This document shows positions 1-11,130 of a stretch of 33,564 nucleotides of DNA, piece by piece. The position numbers were made by a program, and so were the translations under genes. The notes below the pieces were generated by a model. It did not search any database. It was not told where the DNA came from and worked only from the letters and a program-made list of their open reading frames with translations. Within the stretch, counting starts at the first letter, position 1. Each line of letters starts with the position of its first letter. Source of the stretch: Candidatus Poseidonia sp. (GTDB lineage: Archaea; Thermoplasmatota; Poseidoniia; Poseidoniales; Poseidoniaceae); assembly GCA_030827745.1 (NCBI GenBank), contig JAURDW010000017.1, forward strand, positions 1 through 33,564. Direction: 5' to 3'.

Positions 1-178
1 TGCACCAACTCAAGACGGTTGGTCCAGCCTCTCCATGGCCGTCGCAGGGGTTGGCTACGAAGGAAGTCTTGAACCAAAAATGGGGATTGACGGTGTTGAT
101 TTTGCCGACAAGGTGTTGCTTGCTTTGGGCCTGGCGGTGCTCGTCGGCTTGTTGTGGGTCAGCGCCCGCCCGTCGTGA
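1..178 (+). CDS. C-terminal end of a membrane-anchored protein (5' truncated)
   Basis: An open frame enters from the left edge (codons in phase with position 2) and stops with TGA at 176-178. The visible 58 residues end in a hydrophobic segment (KVLLALGLAVLVGLLWVSA) followed by ARPS, which looks like a C-terminal membrane anchor with a tiny cytoplasmic tail. Preceding residues are polar and glycine-rich. The stop abuts the stop of the convergent ftsZ gene with no spacer. The family cannot be told from this fragment; a cell-surface protein anchored at its C terminus is the simplest reading. Confidence 0.6.
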   Translation, partial: APTQDGWSSLSMAVAGVGYEGSLEPKMGIDGVDFADKVLLALGLAVLVGLLWVSARPS

Positions 179-1324
179 TCAATTGACGAACTCGATCTGT
201 CGGTTTCGTAGAGCTCGAAGTTGACGATTTTCCATAGAGCCGTGAATCTGCGGACTCTTCACTCCGGTAATGACCACCATCACTCGCAAGTCGTCGCCGT
301 GCTCCTGCTTGGAATCGGCGCCCCAGATGATTTTGGCGTTGGGCGAAATTTGTTCGCTGACCAATTGGTTGCACCGTTCAGCCTCGCCAAGGGTCAAACT
401 TGGCCCCCCGATGACGTTGATGAGCGCACCTCTGGCATCGCTCATGTCCATCTCAAGCAAGGGCGAATGAAGGGCTTCCATCACAGCGGCTTCGGCCCTT
501 CCGGGGCCTTTGGCCGAGCCCAGTCCGATCATCGCCACGCCGCCTCCTGAAGTGATGATGGCCTTGAGGTCTTCGAAGTCCAAGTTCACCATACCGTCGC
601 TGTTCAGCATCTCGGTGACACCGGTAATGGAGCGAACAAGCAATTCATCGCCGACTCGGAAGGCGCTCGCAATCGGCAAATCCTTGACGCCCTCAATTTC
701 CAACAAACGTTCGTTGGGGATGACGAGAATGGTGTCGCAATATTCTCGCAGGCGTTCCAGCCCCCACTCCGCATTCTGCTTTCGAAGCGAACCTTCGGAC
801 TTGAACGGATAGGTCACCACCGCGATGGTCAAGGCACCTTGTGCTTTTGCAAGTCGGGCAATGTGACCGGCTGCACCGGTCCCTGAACCTCCACCCATGC
901 CTGCCGTAATGATTGCAAGCTGGGTGTCGTTGGTGATGCGTCGGAGAACCATCTCGGACTCAAGCGCTGCAGCCTCGCCCTTGGTCGGATCGCCCCCTGC
1001 CCCTCGGCCTCTGGCAGTTCGCCCAATCAACACTTTTTCTTTGATGGGGGATTGGAGGAGCGCTTGAGCGTCCGTGTTGATGGCGTATCCGGTGACGTAG
1101 GACGAGTCGAAAAGAGCCTCATCAAAGAGGCGGTTGACGGCATTGCAACCAGCCCCGCCCACGCCGTAAACGCGAATTCGGGGTTGCAGCGATTCAAGCA
1201 AGGAACGCAATTCTTCGTCGCTTCCTTGGTCCGGGGTTTGCTCTCGAACGGGAATCCGTTCTTCCTCTTCGGTGAGTTCAAGCACACGGTCAATCAAATG
1301 GCGCATGAGTAAAGTCCGCTTCAT
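179..1324 (-). CDS. ftsZ: Cell division GTPase FtsZ
   Basis: Tubulin-like GTPase that polymerises at mid-cell into the division ring. With the ATG at 1324 the product is 381 residues. Near residue 55 is the GGAGCN nucleotide-binding loop, near residue 144 the signature GGGSGTG within ITAGMGGGSGTGAAGH, and near residue 245 the T7 loop region NLDFEDL, whose acidic residues complete the GTPase site of the next subunit. A charged N-terminal extension of about 50 residues precedes the GTPase core, and no extended C-terminal linker is obvious. An in-frame GTG at 1345 would add seven residues; I prefer the ATG, but no strong ribosome site decides it. The gene lies 70 nt downstream of radA on the same strand with no clear TATA between them, so co-transcription is possible. 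Confidence 0.95.
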   Translation of the reverse strand: MKRTLLMRHLIDRVLELTEEEERIPVREQTPDQGSDEELRSLLESLQPRIRVYGVGGAGCNAVNRLFDEALFDSSYVTGYAINTDAQALLQSPIKEKVLIGRTARGRGAGGDPTKGEAAALESEMVLRRITNDTQLAIITAGMGGGSGTGAAGHIARLAKAQGALTIAVVTYPFKSEGSLRKQNAEWGLERLREYCDTILVIPNERLLEIEGVKDLPIASAFRVGDELLVRSITGVTEMLNSDGMVNLDFEDLKAIITSGGGVAMIGLGSAKGPGRAEAAVMEALHSPLLEMDMSDARGALINVIGGPSLTLGEAERCNQLVSEQISPNAKIIWGADSKQEHGDDLRVMVVITGVKSPQIHGSMENRQLRALRNRQIEFVN

Positions 1325-1394
1325 GACATTTTCAACTTGCCGCACCGCGATGGTGCCGGTAGGACGGTTTGGCTGCCCGCTTCACGATGCCGCC

Positions 1395-2429
1395 TCAGTC
1401 ACGAAGCCCTTCTTCGGTGACCTGGTAGACGCACTCGCCATCCGGTAGGTTGGGGGAGTCGACCAAGCGAGCAATTCGGCGCCCACCCTTGGCTTTTCGG
1501 AGGTAAAGTCGGAAGGTGCTGGCGTGAGCAAGAATGTGGCCCCCGATGGGCTTGGTTGGGTCACCCCACATCGCATCGGGTTTGGAGTGCACCTGGTTGG
1601 TGACCAAGACAAGGGCGTTGTTGACATCGGCCAGCTGCTTCAAATCTTTCAGGTGGCTGTTGAGTTTCTGCTGTCGGCGGGCGAGCATGCCACGTCCAAT
1701 GAATTCAGCACGGAAGTGGCTGGTGAGGGAGTCAACGATGATCATCTTGACGTTCAATCCCTTGCTCATTCGCTTGATCTCGTCGGCCAGGAGCATTTGG
1801 TGAGCCGAGTTGTAGGCTCGAGCCACGTGGATGCGGGAGAGCACATATTCGGGGTCAAGTCCATGGCCACGGGCCATTTGCGTGATTCGCTCTGGACGGA
1901 AGGTGTCTTCCGTGTCAATGTAGAACACATCGCCGTCAAGGCCGCCTTGGTCAACGGGTAAGGTGCAGTTGACGGCCAATTGGTGGCCGATTTGGGTTTT
2001 CCCGCTTCCGAATTCCCCGTACACCTCGACCAGAGCTTGGGTCTCGAACCCGCCACCGAGGAGGTCGTCAATGGACTGGACCTTAGAGCACAGTTTCTGA
2101 ACTTCGCGTCGGCGCTCGAGGAGGGCATCACCGGAAACGAATCCACCGATGTTTGCCATTTTCTTCGCAGCAGCGATGATCTTCGCAGAGACCGCTTCGC
2201 CGAGTTCGGCTTCTTCAGCAAGGTCGCCAGGCGACATGACGGCCAGAGCGAGCAGTTCTTCAAATCCGGCCTCGCGGAGTTTTTCAGCGGTTGCTGGTCC
2301 CACACCAGGCAGGTCTTCGATGGTGAGTTGGACTTCCTCCTCTTCGGTCATCGGAGCGACAACCTCCTCCTCCGGTGCTTCATTCTTTTCAACTTCAATT
2401 TTCACGTTTTTCTTTGATTTCGTCGGCAT
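1395..2429 (-). CDS. radA: DNA repair and recombination protein RadA
   Basis: Archaeal RecA/Rad51-family recombinase that forms ATP-dependent filaments on single-stranded DNA and catalyses strand exchange. The 344-residue product is a normal family length. It has a Lys/Glu-rich N-terminal tail, a helix-hairpin-helix domain at about 36-95 ([16 protein letters not shown]), Walker [10 protein letters not shown] at 138-146, and Walker B VKMIIVD near 227-233 followed by [10 protein letters not shown]. The later VTNQV and [12 protein letters not shown] regions match the L2 part of RadA. The start ATG is preceded by a purine-rich GGATGAAG stretch, and a TATA-like box lies about 36 nt upstream. No intein is present. 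Confidence 0.97.
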   Translation of the reverse strand: MPTKSKKNVKIEVEKNEAPEEEVVAPMTEEEEVQLTIEDLPGVGPATAEKLREAGFEELLALAVMSPGDLAEEAELGEAVSAKIIAAAKKMANIGGFVSGDALLERRREVQKLCSKVQSIDDLLGGGFETQALVEVYGEFGSGKTQIGHQLAVNCTLPVDQGGLDGDVFYIDTEDTFRPERITQMARGHGLDPEYVLSRIHVARAYNSAHQMLLADEIKRMSKGLNVKMIIVDSLTSHFRAEFIGRGMLARRQQKLNSHLKDLKQLADVNNALVLVTNQVHSKPDAMWGDPTKPIGGHILAHASTFRLYLRKAKGGRRIARLVDSPNLPDGECVYQVTEEGLRD

Positions 2430-2464
2430 TCTTCATCCCTTCAACACCTTCTGTGCTGGCGTCC

Positions 2465-2475
2465 CTATATGAACG
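2465..2475 (-). promoter_or_regulatory. Probable core promoter of radA
   Basis: Read on the minus strand the site is CGTTCATATAG. It ends 36 nt before the radA ATG, which would place transcription start roughly 10-12 nt before the start codon. It closely resembles CGTTCATGATAG seen at 30907 and 31592, so it looks like the BRE/TATA-type core promoter of this genome. Confidence 0.55.
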
Positions 2476-2560
2476 GACGAAAGACGGCTCGTTGCTCAAA
2501 GCCTTCATTTTCAGGTATCTCTTCCTTCTCGAGGAGGCTTAGTGCCCCTTTTATTCACTT

Positions 2561-3409
2561 TCACTTCTCATTTTTTGATGCTGAAAGTGAATCACCCTCG
2601 TCGGTTGATGGTGCGAGCATCACCGGGTTCGGGGTGGACTCGAGGGGTTCGTAGAGGACGCTGACGACGTGGTGGATGGAGATGGAGTCGTTCCCGGCGT
2701 CGATGGTGACCTCGAGGGTCCACTCACCCTTCTCGAGGTTGTATTGGTTGTGGGTCCACGATGCTTCCTGTCCATCACCGATTTGTTCGGTGTGGAAGGC
2801 TTGTTCTTCGCCGTCGGGGTCGTTCAGGTGCCACGTCGTTGTGACTTGGGTGGCCGGGACCAGGTCATCTGGGTTTGATATGGTCGAGTCGATGGTGATT
2901 TTTTCTGCAGTATCGCAACCGCAATCAGGGATCGTTGAAACCACCATCGTCGCAGGAGAATCGGTGTTGGTTTGGGTCCAATCAACGGTTTTGTCGATGC
3001 GAACCGTGAGGGTTGTCGTACCGAGGTTATCGGCCTCGTCGGTTGCGCTCAGCGTCACCGTGAACAAACCGTGGGTGAGGTAGGTGTACCTGAGTTCGGC
3101 CCGTTCGTTGGCGTTGACGGTGAGGGAGTTTGACCCGTCCTCGTCGTCTCCCGGGTCAAGCGTGAAGGTCTTCATCGCCCCCGCCTTCGATGTAACTCGA
3201 GCGAAATCAAAGATTAGTTCAGCGCCGGTCTGCGAGAGGACGGCGTTGTTTTGGATGCGCTCGGTGATGGTTCCCGAGGTGGTGTCGTAATGAACGGCCA
3301 TGGTGATGGGGTTGCTGTCTTCCTCGCCCTCTTCGCCGAGGCAACCCGTGAAGGGTGCAAAGAGCAGAAGAGCGAGCACCAACGCCGGGAGGGGTGCGTT
3401 TGCTCGCAT
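2561..3409 (-). CDS. Secreted lipoprotein with PKD/Ig-like beta domains
   Basis: Predicted exported lipoprotein of 282 residues, function unknown. From the ATG at 3409 it begins with an arginine and a hydrophobic stretch (LPALVLALLLFAPF) ending in a TGC lipobox-like motif, after which the mature protein would start with Cys-Leu-Gly-Glu-Glu, an acidic linker. The rest is Thr/Asp-rich beta sequence. The middle part (FDFARVTSKAGAM through YTYLTHGLFTVTLSATDEADN) has the look of a PKD domain. A second beta domain follows, around TTWHLNDPDGEEQAFH and GEWTLEVTIDAGNDS. An in-frame GTG at 3430 is an alternative start. The gene is separate from radA (131 nt gap) and its partners are unknown. Confidence 0.8.
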   Translation of the reverse strand: MRANAPLPALVLALLLFAPFTGCLGEEGEEDSNPITMAVHYDTTSGTITERIQNNAVLSQTGAELIFDFARVTSKAGAMKTFTLDPGDDEDGSNSLTVNANERAELRYTYLTHGLFTVTLSATDEADNLGTTTLTVRIDKTVDWTQTNTDSPATMVVSTIPDCGCDTAEKITIDSTISNPDDLVPATQVTTTWHLNDPDGEEQAFHTEQIGDGQEASWTHNQYNLEKGEWTLEVTIDAGNDSISIHHVVSVLYEPLESTPNPVMLAPSTDEGDSLSASKNEK

Positions 3410-3504
3410 GCGCGGGGTAGGACCCCTCACCTCATGAAATCACCCTTTCGTCGTGTGACACATCAAACGGTGGTTTCAAGACGGTGAACCGTGGCGGTTG
3501 GTTT

Positions 3505-3579
3505 AGCGAGGTGGGGTAGTCTGGATATCCCGTCGGGCTCATAACCCGGAGATCGATGGTTCAAATCCATCCCTCGCTA
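3505..3579 (+). tRNA. Initiator tRNA-Met (anticodon CAT)
   Basis: A full cloverleaf can be folded: acceptor AGCGAGG (3505-3511) with CCTCGCT (3572-3578), anticodon stem TCGGG/CCCGG around loop CTCATAA, T arm GATGG/CCATC around TTCAAAT, and discriminator A at 3579. The D stem has only three good pairs. The A1:U72 pair and the three consecutive G:C pairs at the bottom of the anticodon stem are hallmarks of archaeal initiator tRNA, which separates it from elongator Met. The CCA end is not encoded. The stop codon of the convergent gene begins two bases after the tRNA end. Confidence 0.95.
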
Positions 3580-3580
3580 C

Positions 3581-4366
3581 TCATCCATACTTGTAGTAAT
3601 CGTGCTTGGGTTGCAGGCTGTCCAAGGCGGACTGCAAGCGAGCGTTGGCGGCTTGTTCACCGGCGAAAATCGCCGTTTGTTGTTGACGAAGGTTCGCTTG
3701 AACCTCCCTACACGCATCGGCCTGCGCGGGGGCGGCCGAAGCGGCACCGTCCAAAGCGGCCAACACGTCGTCAAGGGGAACCAATGGCGAGGTTGCAGGT
3801 TGAAGGGCGAACACGCCGTTTGTTTGGATCACGCTTCCTGCTGCTTGAATGGTCTCGAGAAAACGAGCGATGTGCGCTTTTGAGGGGGAGGAAGAGACGG
3901 CTGCAAGCGAGGCCGCAAGGTGCCCAGGTGCCAGTTTTTCGCACCGTGCAAAGGCTTTCGTTGCGGCTTTCGTTTTGCCTGCAGCTGCGTACAAACGACC
4001 TGCACGAAGGTGGTCTTCGTGCTCTGGTTGCATTGAATCCAGCATTTGAGGAGCGTGTTTTTGCAGCACGTTGACGAGCGTTTTGCGCTCGTTGTGCATC
4101 CGTTTGATGGCCTTCATGCTCTGGTCGGCTTTTCCACGAAGGAGGTACACATCGCACATCAACCGAAGGCCCTTCAGCAGGAAGATTTGTTGTTGTGGGT
4201 CACGTTTTTTGGTGGACAACATCAGTTCGCAAAACTGGCTGGCCATCACTTCGGAAAGTTCCAGTCGGCCTTCCGCCATGTACCGCTCGATTTGGAGAAG
4301 CGTTTGGGACGGGTCTTGCATGCCAAACATGGGAACATCAGCGGTGAGAACGCCGCTGGCTATCAT
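3581..4366 (-). CDS. Uncharacterised helical (TPR-like) protein
   Basis: Alpha-helical protein of about 261 residues; I do not recognise a named family. Several amphipathic helix pairs resemble tetratricopeptide repeats, most clearly HLRAGRLYAAAGKTKAATKA followed by FARCEKLAPG. That is the usual small-Gly-Ala pattern with the AxxxxxxAxxLxP spacing. An Ala/Gln-rich C-terminal helix follows. No signal peptide or membrane segment is visible, so a cytoplasmic scaffold is the reasonable guess. The frame stays open to 4483, but that would overlap the divergent kinase gene. ATG at 4366 or 4330 are the realistic starts; I list 4366 because a weak TATA-like element (minus-strand reading around 4402-4414) fits it better. 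Confidence 0.65.
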   Translation of the reverse strand: MIASGVLTADVPMFGMQDPSQTLLQIERYMAEGRLELSEVMASQFCELMLSTKKRDPQQQIFLLKGLRLMCDVYLLRGKADQSMKAIKRMHNERKTLVNVLQKHAPQMLDSMQPEHEDHLRAGRLYAAAGKTKAATKAFARCEKLAPGHLAASLAAVSSSPSKAHIARFLETIQAAGSVIQTNGVFALQPATSPLVPLDDVLAALDGAASAAPAQADACREVQANLRQQQTAIFAGEQAANARLQSALDSLQPKHDYYKYG

Positions 4367-4433
4367 GCCTTTGCTGGAACAGGTCCGTTGGTCGGCGTGT
4401 GGCTTTAGATACGAGCAGCACCGAAGGTCGTTC

Positions 4434-4985
4434 ATGAACGAACGCTGTGTGCTGGCCGTCACGGGTACTCCTGGAGTCGGCAAATCCGCTTTGTCGGCAT
4501 GGCTTGACGACCAAGGTTGGGGCGTGCTTTCGGTGGCTGAACTCGCCGCCTCTCACGGCTGTCTTGGAGAAAGAGACCCTATGGACGGCGCTGCCCCGGT
4601 GGACATCCGTGGTTTGGACGAGGCTTGGGATGTTCCCCAAAGTGGCCGCTGGGTGGTCGACGGGCACCTCAGTCATTTCTTGGACGTGGACGGGGTGATT
4701 GTCCTGCGATGCGCGCCGCCGATTCTTTCGGAGCGGTTGGCGCTGCGAGGTTACGATGAGGCCAAGGTCCGGGCCAATGTCGAATGGGAGATGATGGCGG
4801 GTCATTGGGCGGAACTTTCGGAATTTGAGGTTGAAGTTCCGTTGTTGGAACTGGACGCCGGTGTTGCCGATGTGGAAGCGCTTGGCCGGGAGGTGGAAGC
4901 CTGGGTGAGTGACGGAATGCCTTGGGACGGGCTCGAGAACCACCTTACCAGCGTCATCGATTGGCTTGCGGAATCAGCCGATTAG
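4434..4985 (+). CDS. Fap7/AK6-like adenylate kinase (NTPase)
   Basis: P-loop kinase of the Fap7/hCINAP (AK6) family, 183 residues. In archaea and eukaryotes this family transfers phosphate between ATP and AMP and takes part in 30S/40S ribosome maturation. The P-loop GTPGVGKS lies at residues 11-18. VVDGHLSHF is the region after the NMP-binding part, VIVLRCAPPILSERLALRGY is the LID-like arginine segment, and KVRANVEWEMM is a conserved family helix. The ATG at 4434 was chosen because the P-loop sits at the usual distance from it and because upstream sequence belongs to the divergent gene. A TATA-like TTTAGATA lies 20-30 nt upstream. The next gene starts 49 nt downstream on the same strand. Confidence 0.88.
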   Translation: MNERCVLAVTGTPGVGKSALSAWLDDQGWGVLSVAELAASHGCLGERDPMDGAAPVDIRGLDEAWDVPQSGRWVVDGHLSHFLDVDGVIVLRCAPPILSERLALRGYDEAKVRANVEWEMMAGHWAELSEFEVEVPLLELDAGVADVEALGREVEAWVSDGMPWDGLENHLTSVIDWLAESAD

Positions 4986-5034
4986 GTTGAAAGCCGTCCA
5001 CAAACCATAACACCCGTTCGGAGGTCGTTGCCTC

Positions 5035-5751
5035 ATGGCCCTTGAGAAGATGCGACGCCGATGGGAAGCCGCCCTTCAACCCGTGCTGCGGAGCTTTCAC
5101 CGATTTTCGCCAGCAACCGTGACATGGTTGGCCCTTCCGTTCGGAGTGGGTGGAGGCCTGTTGGCCATGTACGCTCCCGACAACGCCTCGGGCGGCGGTT
5201 GGTTGCTGGGCGGGGCTTTGATGATCGCCCTTGCCATGTTGTTCGACGGTTTGGACGGTTCCCTGGCCCGAGCCAAGGGTGAGGTGACGCGTTGGGGCGA
5301 CTACCTCGACCACACGATCGACCGGTTGCTGGATGCAACCTGGGTGGTGTGCATCAGTGCCTCCGTCTTTGTCGGCGACCTCACCCTTGGGCTTGCTGCT
5401 GCCTTCTTGACGCTGCTGGGCTCGTACATGGGGACGCAAGCCCAAGCGGTGGCCGGCGCCCGGAATTATCGCGGCTTTTCTCGGGCCGACCGCACGGTTC
5501 TCACGTTGCTTTCTTTGGTGGCGATGGGTGTCATGCTCATCGCTGGCGTGGAGGTGGCGACCACCTACCCCTCTCCGTATGCCCACATCACCGTCAATCC
5601 GCTGAGCCTGATCGTCTTCATCTCGGCCCTGGGCGGCATCTGGACGTTTCTCGTACGCTTTTTGCAAGCAAAAGGCGAGATACAAGCGCTCGACGAACGT
5701 GAGCCGTTGCCTCAGCCGAATCAAAAAGCCGAGTCGGACGCCTCGTCTTGA
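5035..5751 (+). CDS. CDP-alcohol phosphatidyltransferase family protein
   Basis: Integral membrane enzyme that swaps CMP of a CDP-activated lipid for an alcohol head group, making archaeal phospholipids. The complete family signature D-x2-D-G-x2-A-R-x8-G-x3-D-x3-D is present: D71, D74, G75, A78, R79, G88, D92 and D96. About six hydrophobic segments flank it, and the 238-residue length is normal. The acceptor alcohol (inositol phosphate, glycerol phosphate or serine) cannot be decided from sequence alone; archaetidylinositol-phosphate synthase is one possibility. GGAGGT lies 10 nt before the ATG. A GC hairpin with a T run follows the stop. Confidence 0.88.
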   Translation: MALEKMRRRWEAALQPVLRSFHRFSPATVTWLALPFGVGGGLLAMYAPDNASGGGWLLGGALMIALAMLFDGLDGSLARAKGEVTRWGDYLDHTIDRLLDATWVVCISASVFVGDLTLGLAAAFLTLLGSYMGTQAQAVAGARNYRGFSRADRTVLTLLSLVAMGVMLIAGVEVATTYPSPYAHITVNPLSLIVFISALGGIWTFLVRFLQAKGEIQALDEREPLPQPNQKAESDASS

Positions 5752-5756
5752 TGGCG

Positions 5757-5787
5757 GGGCCATTTCGGCCCTTGGAAGCCCTTTTTT
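5757..5787 (+). terminator. Hairpin plus T run after the phosphatidyltransferase gene
   Basis: GGGCC (5757-5761) pairs with GGCCC (5767-5771) around a five-base loop, followed ten bases later by TTTTTT at 5782-5787. Archaeal termination depends mainly on T runs, so the T6 tract is the stronger signal. It separates this gene from the promoter of the surface protein. Confidence 0.5.
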
Positions 5788-5806
5788 GACGTCTTCGAAG
5801 CGACAT

Positions 5807-5815
5807 AGTGATAAC
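5807..5815 (+). promoter_or_regulatory. TATA-like box of the large surface protein gene
   Basis: AGTGATAAC is centred 28 nt before the ATG at 5839, the spacing expected for a leaderless archaeal transcript. A near-identical GTGATAAG sits at the same distance before the methyltransferase gene at 12573. Confidence 0.5.
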
Positions 5816-5838
5816 GGACGAAGGCTACATATGCGTTG

Positions 5839-9075
<3,237 letters not shown>

Positions 9076-9112
9076 GCCCATCCGTCAACCCCCGCGAGGA
9101 GAGTTGCTGAGC

Positions 9113-9175
9113 ATGACCACCTTGCATGACCTCGGGACGACGGTTCAAGCCACGGTTTTGGAGGTGGATCGATGA
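9113..9175 (+). CDS. Possible 20-residue upstream peptide overlapping the next gene
   Basis: ATG at 9113 opens a 20-codon frame (MTTLHDLGTTVQATVLEVDR) whose TGA overlaps the ATG of the next gene as ATGA. A purine-rich GCGAGGAGAG lies about 10 nt before its start. It could be a translated leader that couples translation to the downstream gene, or chance. The strong ribosome site GGAGGTG of the next gene lies inside it. No homology is apparent. Confidence 0.25.
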   Translation: MTTLHDLGTTVQATVLEVDR

Positions 9176-9711
9176 GGAAACAGGAAAAGATTGGCTACGG
9201 TATCGTGGCTTTCGCTGTGCTCCTGATGCTGGGGGGAACGGTTGGCATCTCCGTTGAAGGCGCTGTTGATGATATCACCACTCCCAACTACCCTGAACGG
9301 ACGTTTTTTGCCGATGAGGCGCTTCCTGAACAATCGCTGGCGGTTTTTGTTTCCGCTACGTTGACCCTGACGTGGGACCGAGACGACATCTACGTCGTGA
9401 TCGCTGATGAGGACGAAAAGAACACCTGCGAATCCCAACCCCCCGGTTTGTTCAATCAAGGCACGAGCACATCTTGCGGTCCGTTTGACACCGACCTGGT
9501 TGCATCGGGCAACGACGGAAACGAAGGGCTGACATGGAAGGTTGAGGAGGGTACCTACTATGTTGGTATTGGGACCCTCGAGCAAGAAGGCCTGCCTGAA
9601 GGAACGGTGGTGGATTTGACCTATACAGTGGACCTGAGCGCCGGCTTTGCCCTCTACTTCGTGTTCGCTCTCATCGGCATCGCAGGTCTCGCCTACACAC
9701 GAGTTGAGTGA
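9172..9711 (+). CDS. Small membrane protein with external beta domain
   Basis: Unrecognised protein of 179 residues. An N-terminal hydrophobic segment (IGYGIVAFAVLLMLGGTVGI) and a C-terminal one (FALYFVFALIGIAGLAYT) enclose an acidic extracytoplasmic domain of about 120 residues. That domain contains two Cys (CESQPPG and SCGPFD) that could form a disulfide. The pattern AVFVSATLTLTWDRDDIYVVIAD resembles archaeal surface beta-sandwich domains. GGAGGTG eight bases before the ATG is a good Shine-Dalgarno site and fixes the start. It lies 96 nt after the large surface protein on the same strand, so the two may work together at the cell surface. It converges with the amidohydrolase, with one base between the genes. 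Confidence 0.72.
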   Translation: MRKQEKIGYGIVAFAVLLMLGGTVGISVEGAVDDITTPNYPERTFFADEALPEQSLAVFVSATLTLTWDRDDIYVVIADEDEKNTCESQPPGLFNQGTSTSCGPFDTDLVASGNDGNEGLTWKVEEGTYYVGIGTLEQEGLPEGTVVDLTYTVDLSAGFALYFVFALIGIAGLAYTRVE

Positions 9712-9712
9712 C

Positions 9713-10972
9713 TCATTCCACGCCCTCATAATAGGTGGCGACGGCTTCGTCAATCTCGTCCAAGATGGCAGGCTCGTCAAGCGTCAGTGTGGTTGCGTCC
9801 CGGCGCAGAGCCTTCCCGTTGACCCACAGGTCAAGGCAGGTAGCACCGTTGAAAACGAGGTTCGCCAAATGGCGGTTGTCCGAGCGGCCTCGAGGGCGCA
9901 TGCGAACGTCGGCAAGGTCCCAAACAGCCCAGTCCTTGCTGCCTTTCGTGGCCAAATCCATGGCGTCCACGGCCGGGAGCAATGTTGGGTCCCAATGGTC
10001 ATGCCGCTGCACCAACGAGGCGAGGCGAACCTCGCCTTGCATGTTGAGTCCGTTGCCCGAAGAGGCAGCACCGTCGGTTCCCAGGCGCACATCGACGCCC
10101 GCTTCCATATAAGCGGGGAGGGACAGTGTTCCGCCGCAGGCCAATTTCATGTTTGAGGACGGGCAGTGAACCGCCGTTGCTTCGTGATGCTTGAGCAACC
10201 GAATTTCGTTTTTCTTGACCCACGATGCGTGGGCACAAACGGTACCGGGCTGGAAGAAATCAATACTGTCGAGGTATTCAACGGGATACTTTCCGGTCTT
10301 TGCATGGCAGTCAGCGATTTCCTTTCGGGTTTCGCTCACGTGAATGTGCAACCGACCGTTGCGTTTTTCCGCCAACTCCGAAGCCCTTCGCAACGTGTCT
10401 TCCTCGCACAAATACACCGAATGGGTGGCGATGGCGTACTGCACGAGGTCGTCTTCGCTGTTGGCAGCCAACAGGCCGTCCAGTTCAGCAAGTGCTGAGG
10501 CGGCATCGGGGTGGCTTGGGAGAGCGGCATCGCTGACAGGCCCCCCCACCAAGCCTCGCAGGCCAGCTGAAGTGAGCACTTCACCCGTCACGTGGGGAAA
10601 GAAGTACATGTCTGCAGCAAAGGAACTGCCGGTTCGTATCATCTCCGCTGCAGCGCACCGAGAACCCATGCGCACGTATTCCGGCGTGATGCGTGCTTCG
10701 GTGGGAAAGATGGCTTCGTTCAACCAACGGTGCAGGGGGAACCCGTCGCTGAAGTCACGGGCGTTGAGTTGCATGGCCAAATGGGTGTGCCAGTTTTGAA
10801 AACTGCGGGTGATGAGGCGCTTGGAGCCGTCAATGTCCTCCACGACATCTTCGTCTCCCTTGGATGCCGTCCACGAGCCATCGGCATGGAGCAGAACATC
10901 GCCCGCCACCCGTTGTCCACCGTGGTCATAGAGGACCGTGTTTCGGTAGCGCACCGGGGCAGGCTCGCTCAT
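9713..10972 (-). CDS. Amidohydrolase, SAH/MTA deaminase type
   Basis: Zinc-dependent hydrolase of the amidohydrolase superfamily, closest in pattern to 5'-methylthioadenosine/S-adenosylhomocysteine deaminase (MtaD/DadD). Such an enzyme would recycle the SAH produced by methyltransferases through inosyl intermediates. The HxH metal motif is in FQNWHTHLAMQL (His62, His64). The third His is in HIHVSET, the fourth region is CAHASWVKKNEI followed by HCPSSNMKLACGG, and the catalytic Asp is in LGTDGAASS. Length from ATG 10972 is 419 residues, typical for the family. The frame extends to 11134 but would run through tRNA-Thr, so the ATG before SEPAPVRYRN is taken. Guanine or cytosine deaminase activity is a less likely alternative. 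Confidence 0.87.
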   Translation of the reverse strand: MSEPAPVRYRNTVLYDHGGQRVAGDVLLHADGSWTASKGDEDVVEDIDGSKRLITRSFQNWHTHLAMQLNARDFSDGFPLHRWLNEAIFPTEARITPEYVRMGSRCAAAEMIRTGSSFAADMYFFPHVTGEVLTSAGLRGLVGGPVSDAALPSHPDAASALAELDGLLAANSEDDLVQYAIATHSVYLCEEDTLRRASELAEKRNGRLHIHVSETRKEIADCHAKTGKYPVEYLDSIDFFQPGTVCAHASWVKKNEIRLLKHHEATAVHCPSSNMKLACGGTLSLPAYMEAGVDVRLGTDGAASSGNGLNMQGEVRLASLVQRHDHWDPTLLPAVDAMDLATKGSKDWAVWDLADVRMRPRGRSDNRHLANLVFNGATCLDLWVNGKALRRDATTLTLDEPAILDEIDEAVATYYEGVE

Positions 10973-11023
10973 GTCAAGGCCTGTGCCCCATGCTTCAAGA
11001 ATGCAGAGGTTTGCACCGTGTGC

Positions 11024-11032
11024 CTTATGTTT
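11024..11032 (+). promoter_or_regulatory. TATA-like box of tRNA-Thr
   Basis: CTTATGTTT is centred 28 nt before the first base of the tRNA, the canonical archaeal spacing. The reverse reading (AAACATAAG) could also serve the divergent amidohydrolase, though its distance to that ATG is longer (about 55 nt). Confidence 0.5.
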
Positions 11033-11055
11033 GATTGGGGTAGCCGCAGGTTGCC

Positions 11056-11128
11056 GCCACTGTGGCTTAGTTGGTAGAGCATCTGATTCGTAATCAGAAG
11101 GTCGGGAGTTCGAGTCTCCCCAGTGGCT
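11056..11128 (+). tRNA. tRNA-Thr (anticodon CGT)
   Basis: A clean cloverleaf: acceptor GCCACTG/CAGTGGC, D arm GCTT..GAGC, anticodon stem TCTGA/TCAGA with loop TTCGTAA (anticodon CGT, reading ACG), T arm GGGAG/CTCCC with TTCGAGT, discriminator T. There is no intron and CCA is not encoded. It ends two bases before the stop codon of the convergent pgk gene. Confidence 0.96.
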
Positions 11129-11130
11129 CC

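Noticed and set aside
2500-2560. Terminator-like hairpin CCTTCTCGAGGAGG between radA and the lipoprotein gene
   Set aside because: It is only five pairs with a wobble and no T run on the minus strand where it would be needed.
3556-4074. 172-codon plus-strand frame starting inside tRNA-Met
   Set aside because: It begins within the tRNA and is antisense to the helical-repeat gene; the product is Arg-rich with no motif.
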